From assembly GCA_030522415.1 (NCBI GenBank), contig CM060108.1:39168756-39232755 (forward strand): 64,000 bases of DNA, given 5' to 3'. Of this stretch, positions 34,067 through 44,732 are shown in pieces. Positions within the stretch are counted from its first letter, which is position 1; the number at the start of each line of letters is the position of its first letter. The notes beneath the pieces are model-generated. The model saw only the letters and a program-made list of their open reading frames with translations. It did no database searches and was not told where the DNA came from. The position numbers and the translations under genes were made by a program. Source of the DNA: Channallabes apus (lineage: Eukaryota > Chordata > Actinopteri > Siluriformes > Clariidae).

Positions 34067-35680
34067 CAGTGGTGTGAAAAACTATTTGCCCCCTCATGAT
34101 TTCTTATTCTTTTGCATGTTTGTCACACAAAATGTTTCTGATCATCAAACACATTTAACTATTAGTCAAAGATAACACAAGTAAACACAAAATGTAGTTT
34201 TTAAATGAGGGGTTTTATTATTTAGGGAGAAAAAAAATCCAAACCTACATGGCCCTGTGTGAAAAGTAATTGCCCCCTGAACCTAATAACTGGTTGGGCC
34301 ACCCTTAGCAGCAATAACTGCAATCAAACGTTTGCGATAACTTGCAACGAGTCTTTTACAGCGCTCTGGAGGAATTTTGGCCCACTCATCTTTGCAGAAT
34401 TGTTGTAATTCAGCTTTATTTGAGGGTTTTCTAGCATGAACTGCCTTTTTAAGGTCATGCCACAACATCTCAATAGGATTCAGGTCAGGACTTTGACTAG
34501 GCCACTCCAAAGTCTTCATTTTGTTTTTCTTCAGCCATTCAGAGGTGGATTTGCTGGTGTGTTTTGGGTCATTGACCTGCTGCAGCCCCCAAGATCGCTT
34601 CAGCTTGAGTTGACGAACAGATGGCCGGACATTCTCCTTCAGGATTTTTTGGTAGACAGTAGAATTCATGGTTCCATCTATCACAGCAAGCCTTCCAGGT
34701 CCTGAAGCAGCAAAACAACCCCAGACCATCACACTACCACCACCATATTTTACTGTTGGTATGATGTTCTTTTTCTGAAATGCTGTGTTACTTTTACTCC
34801 AGATGTACTGTAACGGGACACGCACCTTCCAAAAAGTTCAACTTTTGTCTCGTTGGTCCACAAGGTATTTTCCCAAAAGTCTTGGCAATCATTGAGATGT
34901 TTTTTAGCAAAATTGAGACGAGCCTTAATGTTCTTTTTGCTTAAAATTGGTTTGCGCCTTGGAAATCTGCCATGCAGGCCATTTTTGCCCAGTCTCTTTC
35001 TTATGGTGGAGTCGTGAACACTGACCTTAATTGAGGCAAGTGAGGCCTGCAGTTCTTTAGATGTTGTCCTGGGTTTTTTTGTGGCCTCTCAGATGAGTTG
35101 TCTCTGCGCTCTTGGGGTAATTTTGGTCGGCCGGCCACTCCTGGGAAGGTTCCATGTTCCATGTTTTTGCCATTTGTGGATAATGGCTCTCACTGTGGTT
35201 CGCTGGAGTCCCAAAGCTTTAGAAATGGCTTTATAGCCTTTACCAGACTGATAGATCTCAATTACTTTTGTTCTCATTTGTTCCTGAATTTCTTTGGATC
35301 TTGGCATGATGTCTAGCTTTTGAGGTGCTTTTGGTCTACTTCTCTGTGTCAGGTAGCTCCTATTTAAGTGATTTCTTGATTGAAACAGGTGTGGCAGTAA
35401 TCAGGCCTGGGGGTGACTACAGAAATTGAACTCAGGTGTGATAAACCACAGTTATGTTATTTTTTAACAAGGGGGGCAATCACTTTTTCACACAGGGCCA
35501 TGCAGATTTGGAGTTTTTTTTCTCCCTTAATAACGTAAACCTTCATTTAAAAACTGCATTTTGTGTTCAATTATGTTATCTTTGACTAATAGTTAACAGT
35601 TTTTGATGAGCAGAAACATTTAAGTGTGACAAACATGCAAAAGAATAAGAAATCAGGAAGGGGGCAAATAGTTTTACACT
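34067..35680 (-). mobile_element. Tc1-like transposon (family A, copy 2)
   Basis: It starts CAGTGGTGTGAAAAACTATT at 34067 with TA before it and is collinear in reverse with 1254-2875. The far end stops in a damaged repeat (AAATAGTTTTACACTTGAAT) without the final CACCACTG, so one terminus has been lost. Confidence 0.9.
34283..35307 (-). pseudogene. Tc1-like transposase, inactivated (family A, copy 2)
   Basis: The start MPRSKEIQEQMRTKVIEIYQ is at 35307. The codon corresponding to the first stop in copy 1 is intact here (LGLQRTTVRAII). The frame ends at a stop after RAQRQLI. Downstream pieces retain KSNTAFQKKNIIPTVKYGGG, the [11 protein letters not shown] region (the Asp of the second motif is shifted within a QVND variant) and [11 protein letters not shown]. 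The C-terminus is IAAKGGPTSY. Frameshifts lie between 34825 and 35090. Confidence 0.9.
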
Positions 35681-36199
35681 TGAATAGTGTACACTTGAAT
35701 CATTACAGGACAGTACAATGGTTACTTGCTGGGTGACAGAGGATACCCTTGTCTGCCTTATTTAATGACAGCCTACCCTGAACCTGATCCTGGCTCACAG
35801 CCGAACACGGGCCAAGGTGGAGATGACCATAGGGATCCTCAAGTCTAGGTTTCAGTGTCTGCGTGGGCTCTGGGTCAGTCCAGAGAGGGCATGTGACATC
35901 ATAGTGGCTTGTGTTGTGCTCCACAACATTGCCACTATAAGAGGAGAGAGTTATACCACCTTATATTGAAGAAGATGGCTCAGAGGAACCTCTACACATT
36001 TTGGCAAAGAACAGAGATGGAAGACTTTTGAGAGACAGGATTTGTCAAAATTACTTTTATTAAATAGTTTGCACTGGTCTGCGGTGCAGTTCATTTCTTT
36101 ATTTCCTGAAAAACAATGAAAGTAAAATGAAATAAAATGTGTGTGTGTTTTTTTTAAATGACATTGCTTTATATACACTTTTAACATGCAACAGATTAA

Positions 36200-37600
36200 T
36201 ATACGCACAAGTTCTCACCTTAAGGCGATGCTCCAGTAATTCAATTTCTAGTGTTGCTTTTTTAATGGATATACTTTTCTCCATGTCACTTTTTCTTATT
36301 TGTTTTTGAAGATGGACCTTATACAGCTCCTGGCAACTACAGTAGGAAGGAAACTATGAATTATTAAAAAAATTATTAAATAAATGAGATATTAAATAAA
36401 TGAGATTCTGTCAGAAAATAAAATTTAAATATGGACAACTGAACACAAATTCTTACACTGCTTAGATTGTGCATTGTGGTTGAAGGACCTTCATTCGTGG
36501 AGAAATCCCCAGGTATGTACTGGGAAAGAACAATGACAGTTTGTTACTCTAATGTAAAAAGGGGGCGCTGCATTATAATGGTATGCATCCCACCTCAGTG
36601 GATCTACAGTACCAGCATTGTCCACTTCTGTCACAGCAGATGTGGTCACTTCATCCTTCAGTGGAAATATGCAAGTATACATTATCTGGCAAAAAGGGGA
36701 AAAAAATACCTAAAAGCAACTAAAGGTACCTGACAACAAAACACTTGCAACTGTGACGGACTGTGTTCTTTCTGTAGTGTCCAATAATGCAATCCCTCTG
36801 TCAGTATCTTTAAGAAAAAACAACAAAAAAATTCTCAATATTATCAAAGAAAAAAACACTAATGCAGGAAAAAACATGTCAAAGTAATACAACTAAGATC
36901 ACAGTAGCCTACAGTATATATCATGGGCAGTTAAATACAGTAAGCCTGCATAAAAACGTTAAGCATGTTCAAAAGCCTTTAAGTGACAGAGATAGTAATT
37001 TATTAAGTCATATAATGAAAACATATCATAGTGGTAAACTTACATTTCAACATGTTAGTGTCACTGGTGGCCCTTTATTAAGGGACAGAGCCGCTCCTCA
37101 GATGGGGTGAGGGGAGGTGGTGCTGGGCCCCCGCCAGTTAGACAGCCTTCAGCCTTCTTCCTATTAGCTACTGTACATGACAGAAAGAATATACTAAACC
37201 GTGTTTAATAAATAGTTCAGTGATCGTGTAATCAAATATTACCTTTTTGCAGAATGTTTTTGTGTTTCATTTTCACTTGGCTTCTGCCTCCAGAAGGATT
37301 AAACCTTATTAAATAAGAAACCATAAAGTCCTAGTCACTATACATTGGTATTTTGACCTAAAGAAATGAATGGCAGGAAAAGTAAATGCTTTCATTTAAC
37401 AGTCAAAAGGATGCGGAAGGGGTGTTTAATTATTTTGCATTATAATAAAAGGGGAGGCGATGTCAAATTTGCAATTTAATACACTCGCGCATTTACTGTG
37501 TCTTTTATTTTTTGCCAAGTCAACTCTCTTTCTTTAGCCGGTGCAGCCGTATTGCTTTTTTTCATTATTATTGGCTTAAATTCCTCATATGCGTGCATTC
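36200..37600 (-). pseudogene. Harbinger Myb/SANT-like accessory protein, multi-exon relic
   Basis: Minus-strand pieces in order are YEEFKPIIMKKSN...KERELTWQKIKDTVNAR (about 37590-37495), FNPSGGRSQVKMKHKNILQK (about 37305-37245), NRKKAEGCLTGGGPAPPPLT (about 37165-37090), a TDRGIALLDT segment (about 36810) and a C-terminal coiled MEKSISIKKATLEIELLEHR (36284-36220). This is the trihelix/Myb-like protein that helps Harbinger transposases enter the nucleus and bind ends. The first exon is truncated at the 37600 junction, so no native start remains. Confidence 0.68.
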
Positions 37601-38817
37601 CCACACGGAAAGAACCTATATAAACATATATGTTTTAATATAGGTTTTGATATAGGTTTTTAATATATGTGACATATATAAAATTGGCCATTTTCCTATA
37701 TTATATATACATATATGTACCTATATAGACATATGAGACATATATAAAATTGGCCGTTTTCCTATATTATATATGTCACATATATGTCTATATAGGTACA
37801 TACAGTATATGCACGCATATATGCACATATAATATAGGAAAACGGCCAATTTTATATATGTACATACTGTATATGCGTACATATATGTACCTATAGACAT
37901 ATATGTGACATATATAAAACTGGCCGTTTTCCTATATTATATGTACATATATGCATGTATATATGTGTGCATATATGCACCTACTGTATATGTTTAGGTA
38001 GATTAGTAAAATTATTAAAATCCATAGCTGCTAGACAACATAAATAAAAGCCCAAAATGTAGAAATTACAATTTTTAATTTTATTAAGAGCAATCAACTA
38101 GTAAAAGAACAAAAACATAGCACAGGAACAAAAATAAGACAAAAAAATGAACAGGAAGAAAAAAAAATATTTTGTGGATCTTCCCAGCTCCATGAGCTTT
38201 GAATTGATAGATGTGCCTATCTGCCCTCGGGTGGCTGCCGGCCACTTCTTCAATGTAGCATCTAGAGAAGACAAAAAAAATAAGACAGTATAATAATAAT
38301 AAATGATTATTAAAACTTCAGACGACAACAATTAGTGCCATGAGGTTATTTGCAACACTATATGTTCCACAAAATAGAGGACTACACACCCTACAGCGCA
38401 ATACCCCAGAAATGTGGCTTTAGAAGAGGTAAGGTAGGATTAAGAAGTGAGCAAGCGATGAATTTACTCACTAATAATGGCTACCTTTTAAATTTGGTCA
38501 AGTCTCCAAGTCGAAGGTGCCCAGCAGCAGATTCCATACCATGGCAGTAACAGAGGTGGGCAAAGCTGGCTGCTCTCCACGCTTCTGCCTGGCAAAACAC
38601 CCCAGAGCCCTTTATGAATTAAATCTGAAAAATAATTTCACAATATTAATTTATTGGCATCTTTTAGAAACTTTTCTTGTTTCATACTGATTCTTATGTT
38701 TAGCTTCCCAATAGTTAATAGGATTTTATGTATAAATGCAGATTAATGATAAAGATACATGCAGGGTAAAACTGCAACAGGAACAGTACAAAATAAAAAC
38801 TGAAGACTATATATATA
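37600..38817 (-). repeat. Inverted partial copy of the 7.2-kb element interior
   Basis: 37610-37990 is an ATATG/ATATGTAC palindromic tract that includes repeated AAAATTGGCCATTTTCCTAT phrases. 38300-38795 is the reverse complement of 20350-21030, including the GGGAAGCTAAACATAAGAAT piece and the BEN-like exon. None of the CCCAGATAGCA termini are present, so this is a fragment. Confidence 0.8.
38170..38612 (-). pseudogene. BEN-domain-like exons (inverted copy)
   Basis: The exon at about 38612-38510 (minus) corresponds to 20584-20686 and has the same GCCAG acceptor and AAAG|GTAGCC donor, but is shifted in frame. A second exon follows a CTTCTCTAG acceptor at about 38270 and reads ATLKKWPAATRGQIGTSINS then KLMELGRST, similar to the last helices of BEN domains (IN-x-KL-x-EL-x-R). 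That second exon is not seen in the copy at 17.6-24.8 kb. Function is tentative. Confidence 0.45.
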
Positions 38818-38999
38818 CAGTCGTGGCCAAAAGTTTTAAGAATGACACAAATATTATTTTTCAAAAGTTTGCTGATAAACTGCTTTTAGATCTTTGTTTC
38901 AGTTGTTTCTGTGATGTACTGAAATATAATTACCTGCACTTCATATGTTTCAAAGGCTTTTATCGACAATTACATGACATTTATGCAAAGAGTCAGTAT

Positions 39000-39930
39000 T
39001 TGCAGTGTTGGCCCCTCTTTTTCAAGACCTCTGAAATTCGACTGGGCATGCTCTCAAGCAACTTCTGGGCCAAATTCTGACTGATACTTCTTGGAGTTTG
39101 TCAGAATTAGTGGGTTTTCGTTTGTCCACCCGCCTCTTGAGGATTTACCACAAGTTCTCAATGGGATTAAGATCTGGGGAGTTTCCAGGCCATGGACCCA
39201 AAATTTCAACGTTTTGGTCCCCGAGCCACTTAGTTATCACTTTTGCCTTATGGCACGGTGCTCCATAGTGCTGGGAAATGCATTGTTCTTCACCAAGCAG
39301 TCAATTCACCATACTTTCTGCAGAAGATCAATCTGTCCCTGATGTTTTTTTTTTAGAGAAGTGGCTTCTTTGCTGCCCTTCTTTACACCAGGCCATCTTC
39401 CAAAAGTCTTCGCCTCACTGCGTGCAGATGCGCTCACACCTGCCTGCTGCCATTCCTGAGCAAGCTCTGCACTGGTGGCACTCCAGTGTATGGCCAGGGG
39501 TAGCTCAGTGGTTAAGGCATTGGACTACAGTTCGGAAGATCCCAGGTTCAATCCCCACAACCACCAAGTTGCCACTGTTGGGCCCTTAACCCTCAACGGA
39601 TCAGATGTATAATGAGATAAAAATGTAAGTCGCTCTGGATAAGCGCGTCTGCTAAATGTAACTGAAACTCCGATCCCGCAGCTGAATCCTCTTTAGGAGA
39701 CAATCCTGGCGCTTGCTGGACTTTCTTGGACGCCCTGAAGCCTTCTTAACAAGAATTGAACCTCTTTCCTTGAAGTTCTTGATGATCCTATAAATTGTTG
39801 ATTTAGGTGCCATCTTAGCCACAAAATCCTTGCCTGTGAAGCCATTTTTATGCAACGCAATGATGGCTGCATGCGTTTCTTTACAGGTCACCATGGTTAA
39901 TAACGGAAGAACAATGATTTCAAGCATGAC
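39000..39930 (-). pseudogene. Tc1-like transposase relic (family E)
   Basis: The N-terminus at 39894 reads MVTCKETHAAIIALHKNGFT, followed by MAPKSTIYRIIKNFKERGSI and ASGRPRKSSKR. The body is interrupted by the SINE at 39484-39660. C-terminal pieces further left (39050-39480) are frameshifted, with WFPGHGPKISTFWSPSHL-like remains but no clean DDE triad. Confidence 0.7.
39484..39660 (+). mobile_element. tRNA-derived SINE with L2-type tail (second family, copy 2)
   Basis: This is the same element as 18132-18313: GGCCAGGGGTAGCTCAGTGG, intact B box GGTTCAATCCCC, CCACTGTTGGGCCCTTAACC and GTCGCTCTGGATAAGCGCGT tail. It interrupts the family E transposase. Only a short ACTCC repeat is visible as possible target duplication. 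Confidence 0.85.
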
Positions 39931-40545
39931 CCTCCTTTTAACATGTCAAGTCTGCCATTCTAACCCAGTCAGCCTGACATAATGATCTCCAGCCTTGTGC
40001 TCGTCAACATTAACAAGACGATTACTGAAATCTCAAAAAATTTGCATATTTCATCCGACCAATAAAAGAAAAGTGTTTTTAATACAAAAAAAGTCAACCT
40101 TCAAATAATTATGTTCAGTTATGCACTCAATACTTGGTCGGGAATCCTTTTGCAGATTCTTGTGTCTTGCGTCTCTCAACTTTCTCTTCACAATATCCCA
40201 CAGATTCTCTATGGGGTTCAGGTCAGGAGAGTTGGCAGGCCAATTGAGCACAGTAATACCATGGTCAGTAAACCATTTGCCAGTGGTTTTGGCACTGTGA
40301 GCAGATGCCAGGTCGTGCTGAAAAATGAAATCTTCATCTCCATAAAGCTTTACAGCAGATGGAAGCATGAAGTGCTCCAAAATCTCCTGATAGCTAGCTG
40401 CATTGACCCTGCCCTTGATAAAACACAGTGGACCAACACCAGCAGCTGACATGGCACCCCAGACCATCACTGACTGTGGGTACTTGACACTGGACTTCAG
40501 GCATTTTGGCATTTTGGCATTTCCCTCTCCCCAGTCTTCCTCCAG

Positions 40546-43500
40546 CAACCATGGAATGCAACCATGGGGGGGGGCGCAATCCAGTGTCTTCTTGTGCCAG
40601 TCCCAAGTCTGGATATAGTCTGGGTTGTGTCAGGAAGGGCATCCGACGTAAAACATTTGCCAAATCAATGATGCGAATCAGAAATATCATTTCCATACCG
40701 GATCAGTCGCGGCCCGGGTTAACAACGACCGCCACCGGTGCTGTTGACTTACAGGGTGCCGGTGGAAATTGGGCTACTGTTGGTCGAAGAAGGAGAGGAG
40801 GAAGGCGTGTTCGAAAGCAGAGAGAGAAGAGGAAAGGCAAGAGTTTAGGAGTGAAAGTAGGGACCTTGAATGTTGGGACCATGACAGGGAAGGGAACAGA
40901 GTTGGTTGATATGATGCAGAGGAGGAAGGTAGATATACTGTGTGTCCAGGAGACCAGGTGGAAAGGTAGCAAAGCTACAGTAGAAGCATAGGATCAGGGT
41001 TCAAGTTGTTTTACCATGGTGTGGATAGGAAAAGAAATGGAGTAGGAGTTATCCTGAAAGAGGAGTTTGTAAGGAATGTCCTAGAGGTGAAGAGAGTATC
41101 AGATAGGGTGATGAGTCTGAAGCTGGATATTGAAGGGATAATGTTCAATGTTGTTAGTGGTTATGCTCCACAGGTAGGATGTGTGTTAGAAGAGAAGGAG
41201 AAATTCTGGAGTGAGTTAGATGAAGTGATGCAGAGCATCCCCAGAGGTGAGAGAGTGGTGATTGGTGCAGACTTCAATGGACATGTTGGGGAAGGGAACA
41301 GAGGTGATGAAAATGTGATGGGCAGGTTTGGTCTTCAGGACAGGAATGTAGAAGGACAGATGGTGGTGGACTTTGCAAAGAGGATGGAAATGGCAGTAGT
41401 AAATACTTTCTTCCAGAAGAGGCAGGAACATAGGGTAACATATAAGAGCGGAGGCAGAAGCACTCAGGTGGACTACATCTTGTGTCGACGTTGTAATCTG
41501 AAAGAGATTAGTGACTGCAAAGTGTTGGTAGGGGAGAGTGTAGCCAGACAACACAGAATGGTGGTGTGTAAAATAACCCTGGTGGTGAGGAAGGTGAAGA
41601 GGACAAAGTGGTGGAAGCTGAGAAAGGAAGAATGTTGTGTAGTCTTTAGGGAGGAGTTGAGACTAGCTATGGGTGGTCAGGAGGTGCTTTCAGTTGATTG
41701 GACAAATACAGCCAAAGTGATCAGGGAGACAGGTAAGAGGATACTTGGTGTATCATCAGGTAAGGGAAAAGGAGACAAGGAGACTTGGTGGTGGAATGAG
41801 GAAGTCCAGGAGTGTATACAGGGAAAGAGGCTAGCTAGGAAGAAGTGGGACTCTGAGAGGACTGAAGAGAGTAGACAGGAGTACAGGGAGATGCACCGTA
41901 AGGTGAAGGTAGAAGTGGCAAAGGCCAAACAAAGAGCATATGAGGACTTGTATGCTAGGCTGGACAGTAAGGAGGGAGAGGTGGATCTGTACAGGTTGGC
42001 GAGGCAAAGAGATAGAGATGGGAAGGATGTGCAGCAGGTTAGAGTGATTAAAGATAGAGATGGAAATGTACTGACAGATGCCAGGAGGGTGATGGGAAGA
42101 TGGAAGGAGTACTTTGAGGAGTTGATGAATGAGGAAAACGAAAGAGAACAAAGAGTAGAAGAGGTGACTGTTGTGGAGCAGGAAGTAGCAAATATTAGTA
42201 AAAGTGAGGTGAGAAGGGCGTTGAAGAGGATGAAGAGTGGAAAGGCTGTTGGTCCTGATGACATACCTGTGGAGGTATGGAAGTGCTTAGGAGAGGTGGC
42301 AGTAGAGTTTCTGACTAGTTTGTTTAACGAGATTTTGGAGAGTGAGAGGATTCCACAGGAATGGAGGAGAAGTGTATTGGTGCCGATTTTTAAGAACAAG
42401 GGAGATGTGCAGAGCTGTGGCAATTACAGAGGTATAAAGCTAATGAGCCATACAATGAAGCTGTGGGAAAGAGTAGTGGAAGCTAGGTTAAGAGAAGTGA
42501 GAATTTGTGAGCAGCAATATGGTTTTATGCCTAGAAAGAGTACATCAGATGCAGTATTTGCTTTGAGGATGCTGATGGAGAAGTACAGAGAAGGTAATAA
42601 AGAGTTGCATTGTGTCTTTGTAGATTTAGAGAAAGCGTACGACAGGGTGCCGAGAGAGGAGCTGTGGTGTTGTATGAGGAAGTCTGGAGTGGCAGAGAAG
42701 TATGTTAGAGTGGTGCAGGACATGTATGAGAGTTGTAAGACAGTGGTGAGATGTGCTGCAGGTGTGACAGAAGAGTTCAAGGTGGAGGTGGGTCTGCATC
42801 AAGGATCGGCTCTAAGCCCCTTTTTGTTTGCTCTAGTGATGGACAGGATGACAGATGAAGTTAGACAGGAGTCTCCATGGTCTATGATGTTTGCAGATGA
42901 CATTGTGCTTTGTAGCGAGAGCAGGGAACAGGTAGAGGAAAATTTGGAGAGGTGGAGGTACGCTCTGGAAAGCAGAGGAATGAAGGTTAGCCGCAGCATG
43001 ACGGAATACATGTGTGTGAATGAGAGGGACCCAAGAGGAACAGTGAGGCTACAGGGAGCAGAGGTAAAGAAGGTGCAGGATTTTAAGTACTTAGGGACAA
43101 CGGTTGAGAGCAACGGAGAGTGTTCAAAGGAGGTGAAGAGACGAGTACAGGCAGGTTGGAATGGGTGGAGAAAAGTGTCAGGTGTGTTGTGCGATAAAAG
43201 AGCATCAGCGAGAATGAAAGGAAAGGTGTACAGGACAGTGGTGAGACCAGCAATGCTCTACGGCTTAGACACAGTGGCACTGAAGAAATGACAGGAGGCA
43301 GAGCTAGAGGTAGCAGAGCTGAAGATGTTGAGGTTCTCTTTGGGAGTGACAAGGATGGATAGGATCAAGAATCAGTTCATCAGAGGGACAACCCATGTGA
43401 GATGTTTTGGAGATAAAGTCAGAGAGGCCAGATTGAGGTGGTTTGGACATGTTCAGAGGAGAGATTGTGAATATATCGGTAGAAGGATGCGGAGGTTGGA

Positions 43501-43683
43501 ACTGCCAGGCAGGAGGTCTAGAGGAAGACCAAAGAGGAGATTTATGGATGCAGTGAGAGAGGACATGAAGTTAGTTGGTGTGAGAGAAGAGGTTGCAGAG
43601 GATAGGGTTAGATGGAGGCAGATGATTCGCTGTGGCGACCCCTGAAAGGGAACAGCCAAAAGACAAAGAAGAAGAAGAAGAAG
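40546..43683 (+). mobile_element. RTE-type LINE, near full length
   Basis: The 5' end holds CCAGTGTCTTCTTGTGCCAG and AGGAAGGGCATCCGACGTAA, typical of this fish LINE group. The 3' end is CTGTGGCGACCCCTGAAAGG followed by (GAA)n. The target duplication is CCTCTCCCCAGTCTTCCTCC with AG (40524-40545) and CCTCTCCTCAGTCTTCCTCC with AG (43684-43705), one mismatch. It is inserted in the Tc1 family B transposase gene. Confidence 0.92.
40617..43645 (+). pseudogene. RTE LINE polyprotein: endonuclease plus reverse transcriptase, two lesions
   Basis: The order is as follows. The endonuclease begins VGTLNVGTMTGKGTELVD (about 40857) with CVQETRWKG. A frameshift at about 40985 follows. Then come VVSGYAPQVG, VIGADFNGHVG, TYKSGGRSTQVDYIL and the end of the domain (about 41560). 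A linker leads to the reverse transcriptase with SGKAVGPDDIPVEVWKCLG, NYRGIKLMSHTMKLWERVV, QYGFMPRKSTSDA, FVDLEKAYDRVPREELW, GLHQGSALSPFLFALVMD and the catalytic MFADDIVL (about 42890). A TGA at 43289-43291 replaces a codon in TVALKK.QEAELE, and the frame then reopens to RRSRGRPKRRFMDAVREDMK and the natural stop at 43645. Only one frameshift and one stop separate it from an open frame, so insertion was fairly recent. A 3' fragment of the family lies at 6326-6990. Confidence 0.9.
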
Positions 43684-44417
43684 CCTCTCCTCAGTCTTCC
43701 TCCAGACTCTGGCACCTTGATTTCCGAATGACATGGAAAATTTGCAACCTGTAGCCCATTTCCTGCACATGCCTGTACACGGTGGCTCTGGATGTTTCTA
43801 CTCCAGACTCAGTCCACTGCTTCCGCAGGTCCCCCAATGTCTGGAATCGGTCCTTCTCCACAATCTTCCTCAGTGCCCAGTCACCTCTTCTCGTTGTGCA
43901 GCGTTTTCTGCCACACTTTTTCCTTCCCACAGACTTCCCACTGAGGTGCCTTGATACAGCACTCTGGGAACAGCCTATTCGTTCAGAAATGTCTTTCTGT
44001 GTCTTACCCTCTTGCTTGAGGGTGTCAATGATGGCCTTCTGGACAGCAGTCAGGTCGGCAGTCTTACCCATGATTGCGGTTTTGAGTAATGAACCAGGCT
44101 GGGAGTTTTTAAAAGCCTCAGGAATCTTTTGCAGGTGTTTAGAGTTAATTAGTTGATTCAGATGATTATAATAATATAATAGCTCGTTTAGAGAACCTTT
44201 TCATGATATGCAAATTTTTGGGAGATTTGGGATTTTGGGTTTTCATGAGCTGTATGCCACAATCATCAATATTAAAACAATAAAATGCTTGAACTACTTC
44301 AGTTGTGTATAATGAATCATTTATGAATGTTTATCAGTACAGTACAGAAAATAATGAACTTTATCACAATATACTAATTTTTTGAGAAGGTCCTCCTCAT
44401 GGACTGGACCAGATTTG

Positions 44418-44732
44418 TCAGTTATTGCGGACAGTCTGAGCACTGATGGAGGGATCGTGTGTTCCTGGTGTGACTCGGGCAGTTGTTGTGGCCATCCTGT
44501 ACCTGTCACGGAGGTGTGATATTCGGATGTACCCATCCTGTGCAGGTGTTGTTACACGTGGTCTTCCACTGCGAGGATGATCGGCTGTCCTTCCTGTCTC
44601 CCTGTAGCACTGTCTTAGGCGTCTCACAGTGCGGACATGGCAATTTATTGCCCTAGCCACATCAGCAGTCATCATGCCTCCCTGCAGCATGCCTAATGCA
44701 CATTCACGCAGATGAGCAGGGTAGGTAGACAA
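44418..44732 (-). pseudogene. Tc1-like transposase N-terminal fragment (family C)
   Basis: It reads MSTYPAHLRECALGMLQGGM, ADVARAINCHVRTVRRLRQC, GRTADHPRSGRPRVTTPAQD and RISHLRDRYRMATTTARVTP. This is the bipartite HTH DNA-binding region with the GRPR-like linker. The catalytic domain is absent, cut at 44395. Confidence 0.85.

Larger units (their letters stand above)
32516..36000 (+). pseudogene. HARBI1-like transposase, split and deleted
   Basis: Exon 1 (from 32516) reads PFNDDPVDVEAQIIQ then, after a poly-T frameshift, RRERIIRPRIDVFSFPNDYL and ALQFFASGHF, the N-terminal part of the DDE_4-type family. Exon 2 (33064-33173) reads [20 protein letters not shown] and [16 protein letters not shown], with the first catalytic Asp in NDGTH. 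After the two insertions the last exon (about 35710-35965) reads GQYNGYLLGDRGYPCLPYL and, after a frameshift, RTRAKVEMTIGILKSRFQCL and CVVLHNIATIRGE, with the catalytic Glu. The exon that should hold the second Asp (HDSRI-type motif) is missing next to the damaged Tc1 end. Confidence 0.8.
32321..37600 (+). mobile_element. PIF/Harbinger transposon, defective and interrupted
   Basis: The left end, GGGGGGTGTTCCAGAAAGCA then GGTTATGTGACATACCCGG, is of Harbinger type. It carries the standard two divergent genes of this superfamily: a HARBI1-like transposase on + and a Myb/SANT-like protein on -, converging at about 36.0 kb. A solo LTR (33235-33959) and a Tc1-like element (34067-35680) are inserted. 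No right terminus was found. The sequence changes at about 37600 into the inverted ATATG/BEN element. Confidence 0.75.
38818..40030 (-). mobile_element. Tc1-like transposon (family E), one end lost, split by SINE
   Basis: The left terminus CAGTCGTGGCCAAAAGTTTT follows TA at 38816-38817. A SINE splits the transposase. The right part stops at about 40030, where CACTGAAATCTC-like sequence passes directly into family B sequence (CAAAAAATTTGCATATTTCA), so its right terminal repeat is missing. Confidence 0.82.
40051..44071 (-). pseudogene. Tc1-like transposase with catalytic-region deletion (family B, copy 2)
   Basis: The N-terminal half (44071-43691) reads MGKTADLTAVQKAIIDTLKQ ... DISERIGCSQSAVSRHLSGK ... 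TSRATVYRHVQEMGYRLQI. Here the HTH region is complete, unlike copy 1. It then joins to KSRCQSLEED, the out-of-frame reading of the FGNQGARVWRK segment. The C-terminal half (40548-40051) has PQSVMVWGAMSAAGVG, FQHDLASAHSAKTT and [11 protein letters not shown], then ends in FFCIKNTFLLLVG as in copy 1. The missing first catalytic Asp region is the same in both copies. Confidence 0.85.
40031..44395 (-). mobile_element. Tc1-like transposon (family B, copy 2), split by RTE LINE
   Basis: Left part 40031-40545 and right part 43684-44395 together are the reverse complement of 22312-23689. The right arm ends in TTTTTTGAGAAGG without the last CACCTG-type bases, and the left arm lacks its terminal repeat beyond 40031. 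The LINE insertion is bounded by a 22-bp duplication. Confidence 0.88.

Noticed and set aside
36467..36733. Plus-strand 88-codon frame
   Set aside because: It is opposite to Myb-like exon remnants of the Harbinger element and has no recognisable domain.
41677..42423. 248-codon open frame on the minus strand
   Set aside because: It is the antisense of the RTE LINE reverse-transcriptase/linker region. It is Ser/Leu/Thr-rich with no domain, typical of a shadow frame.
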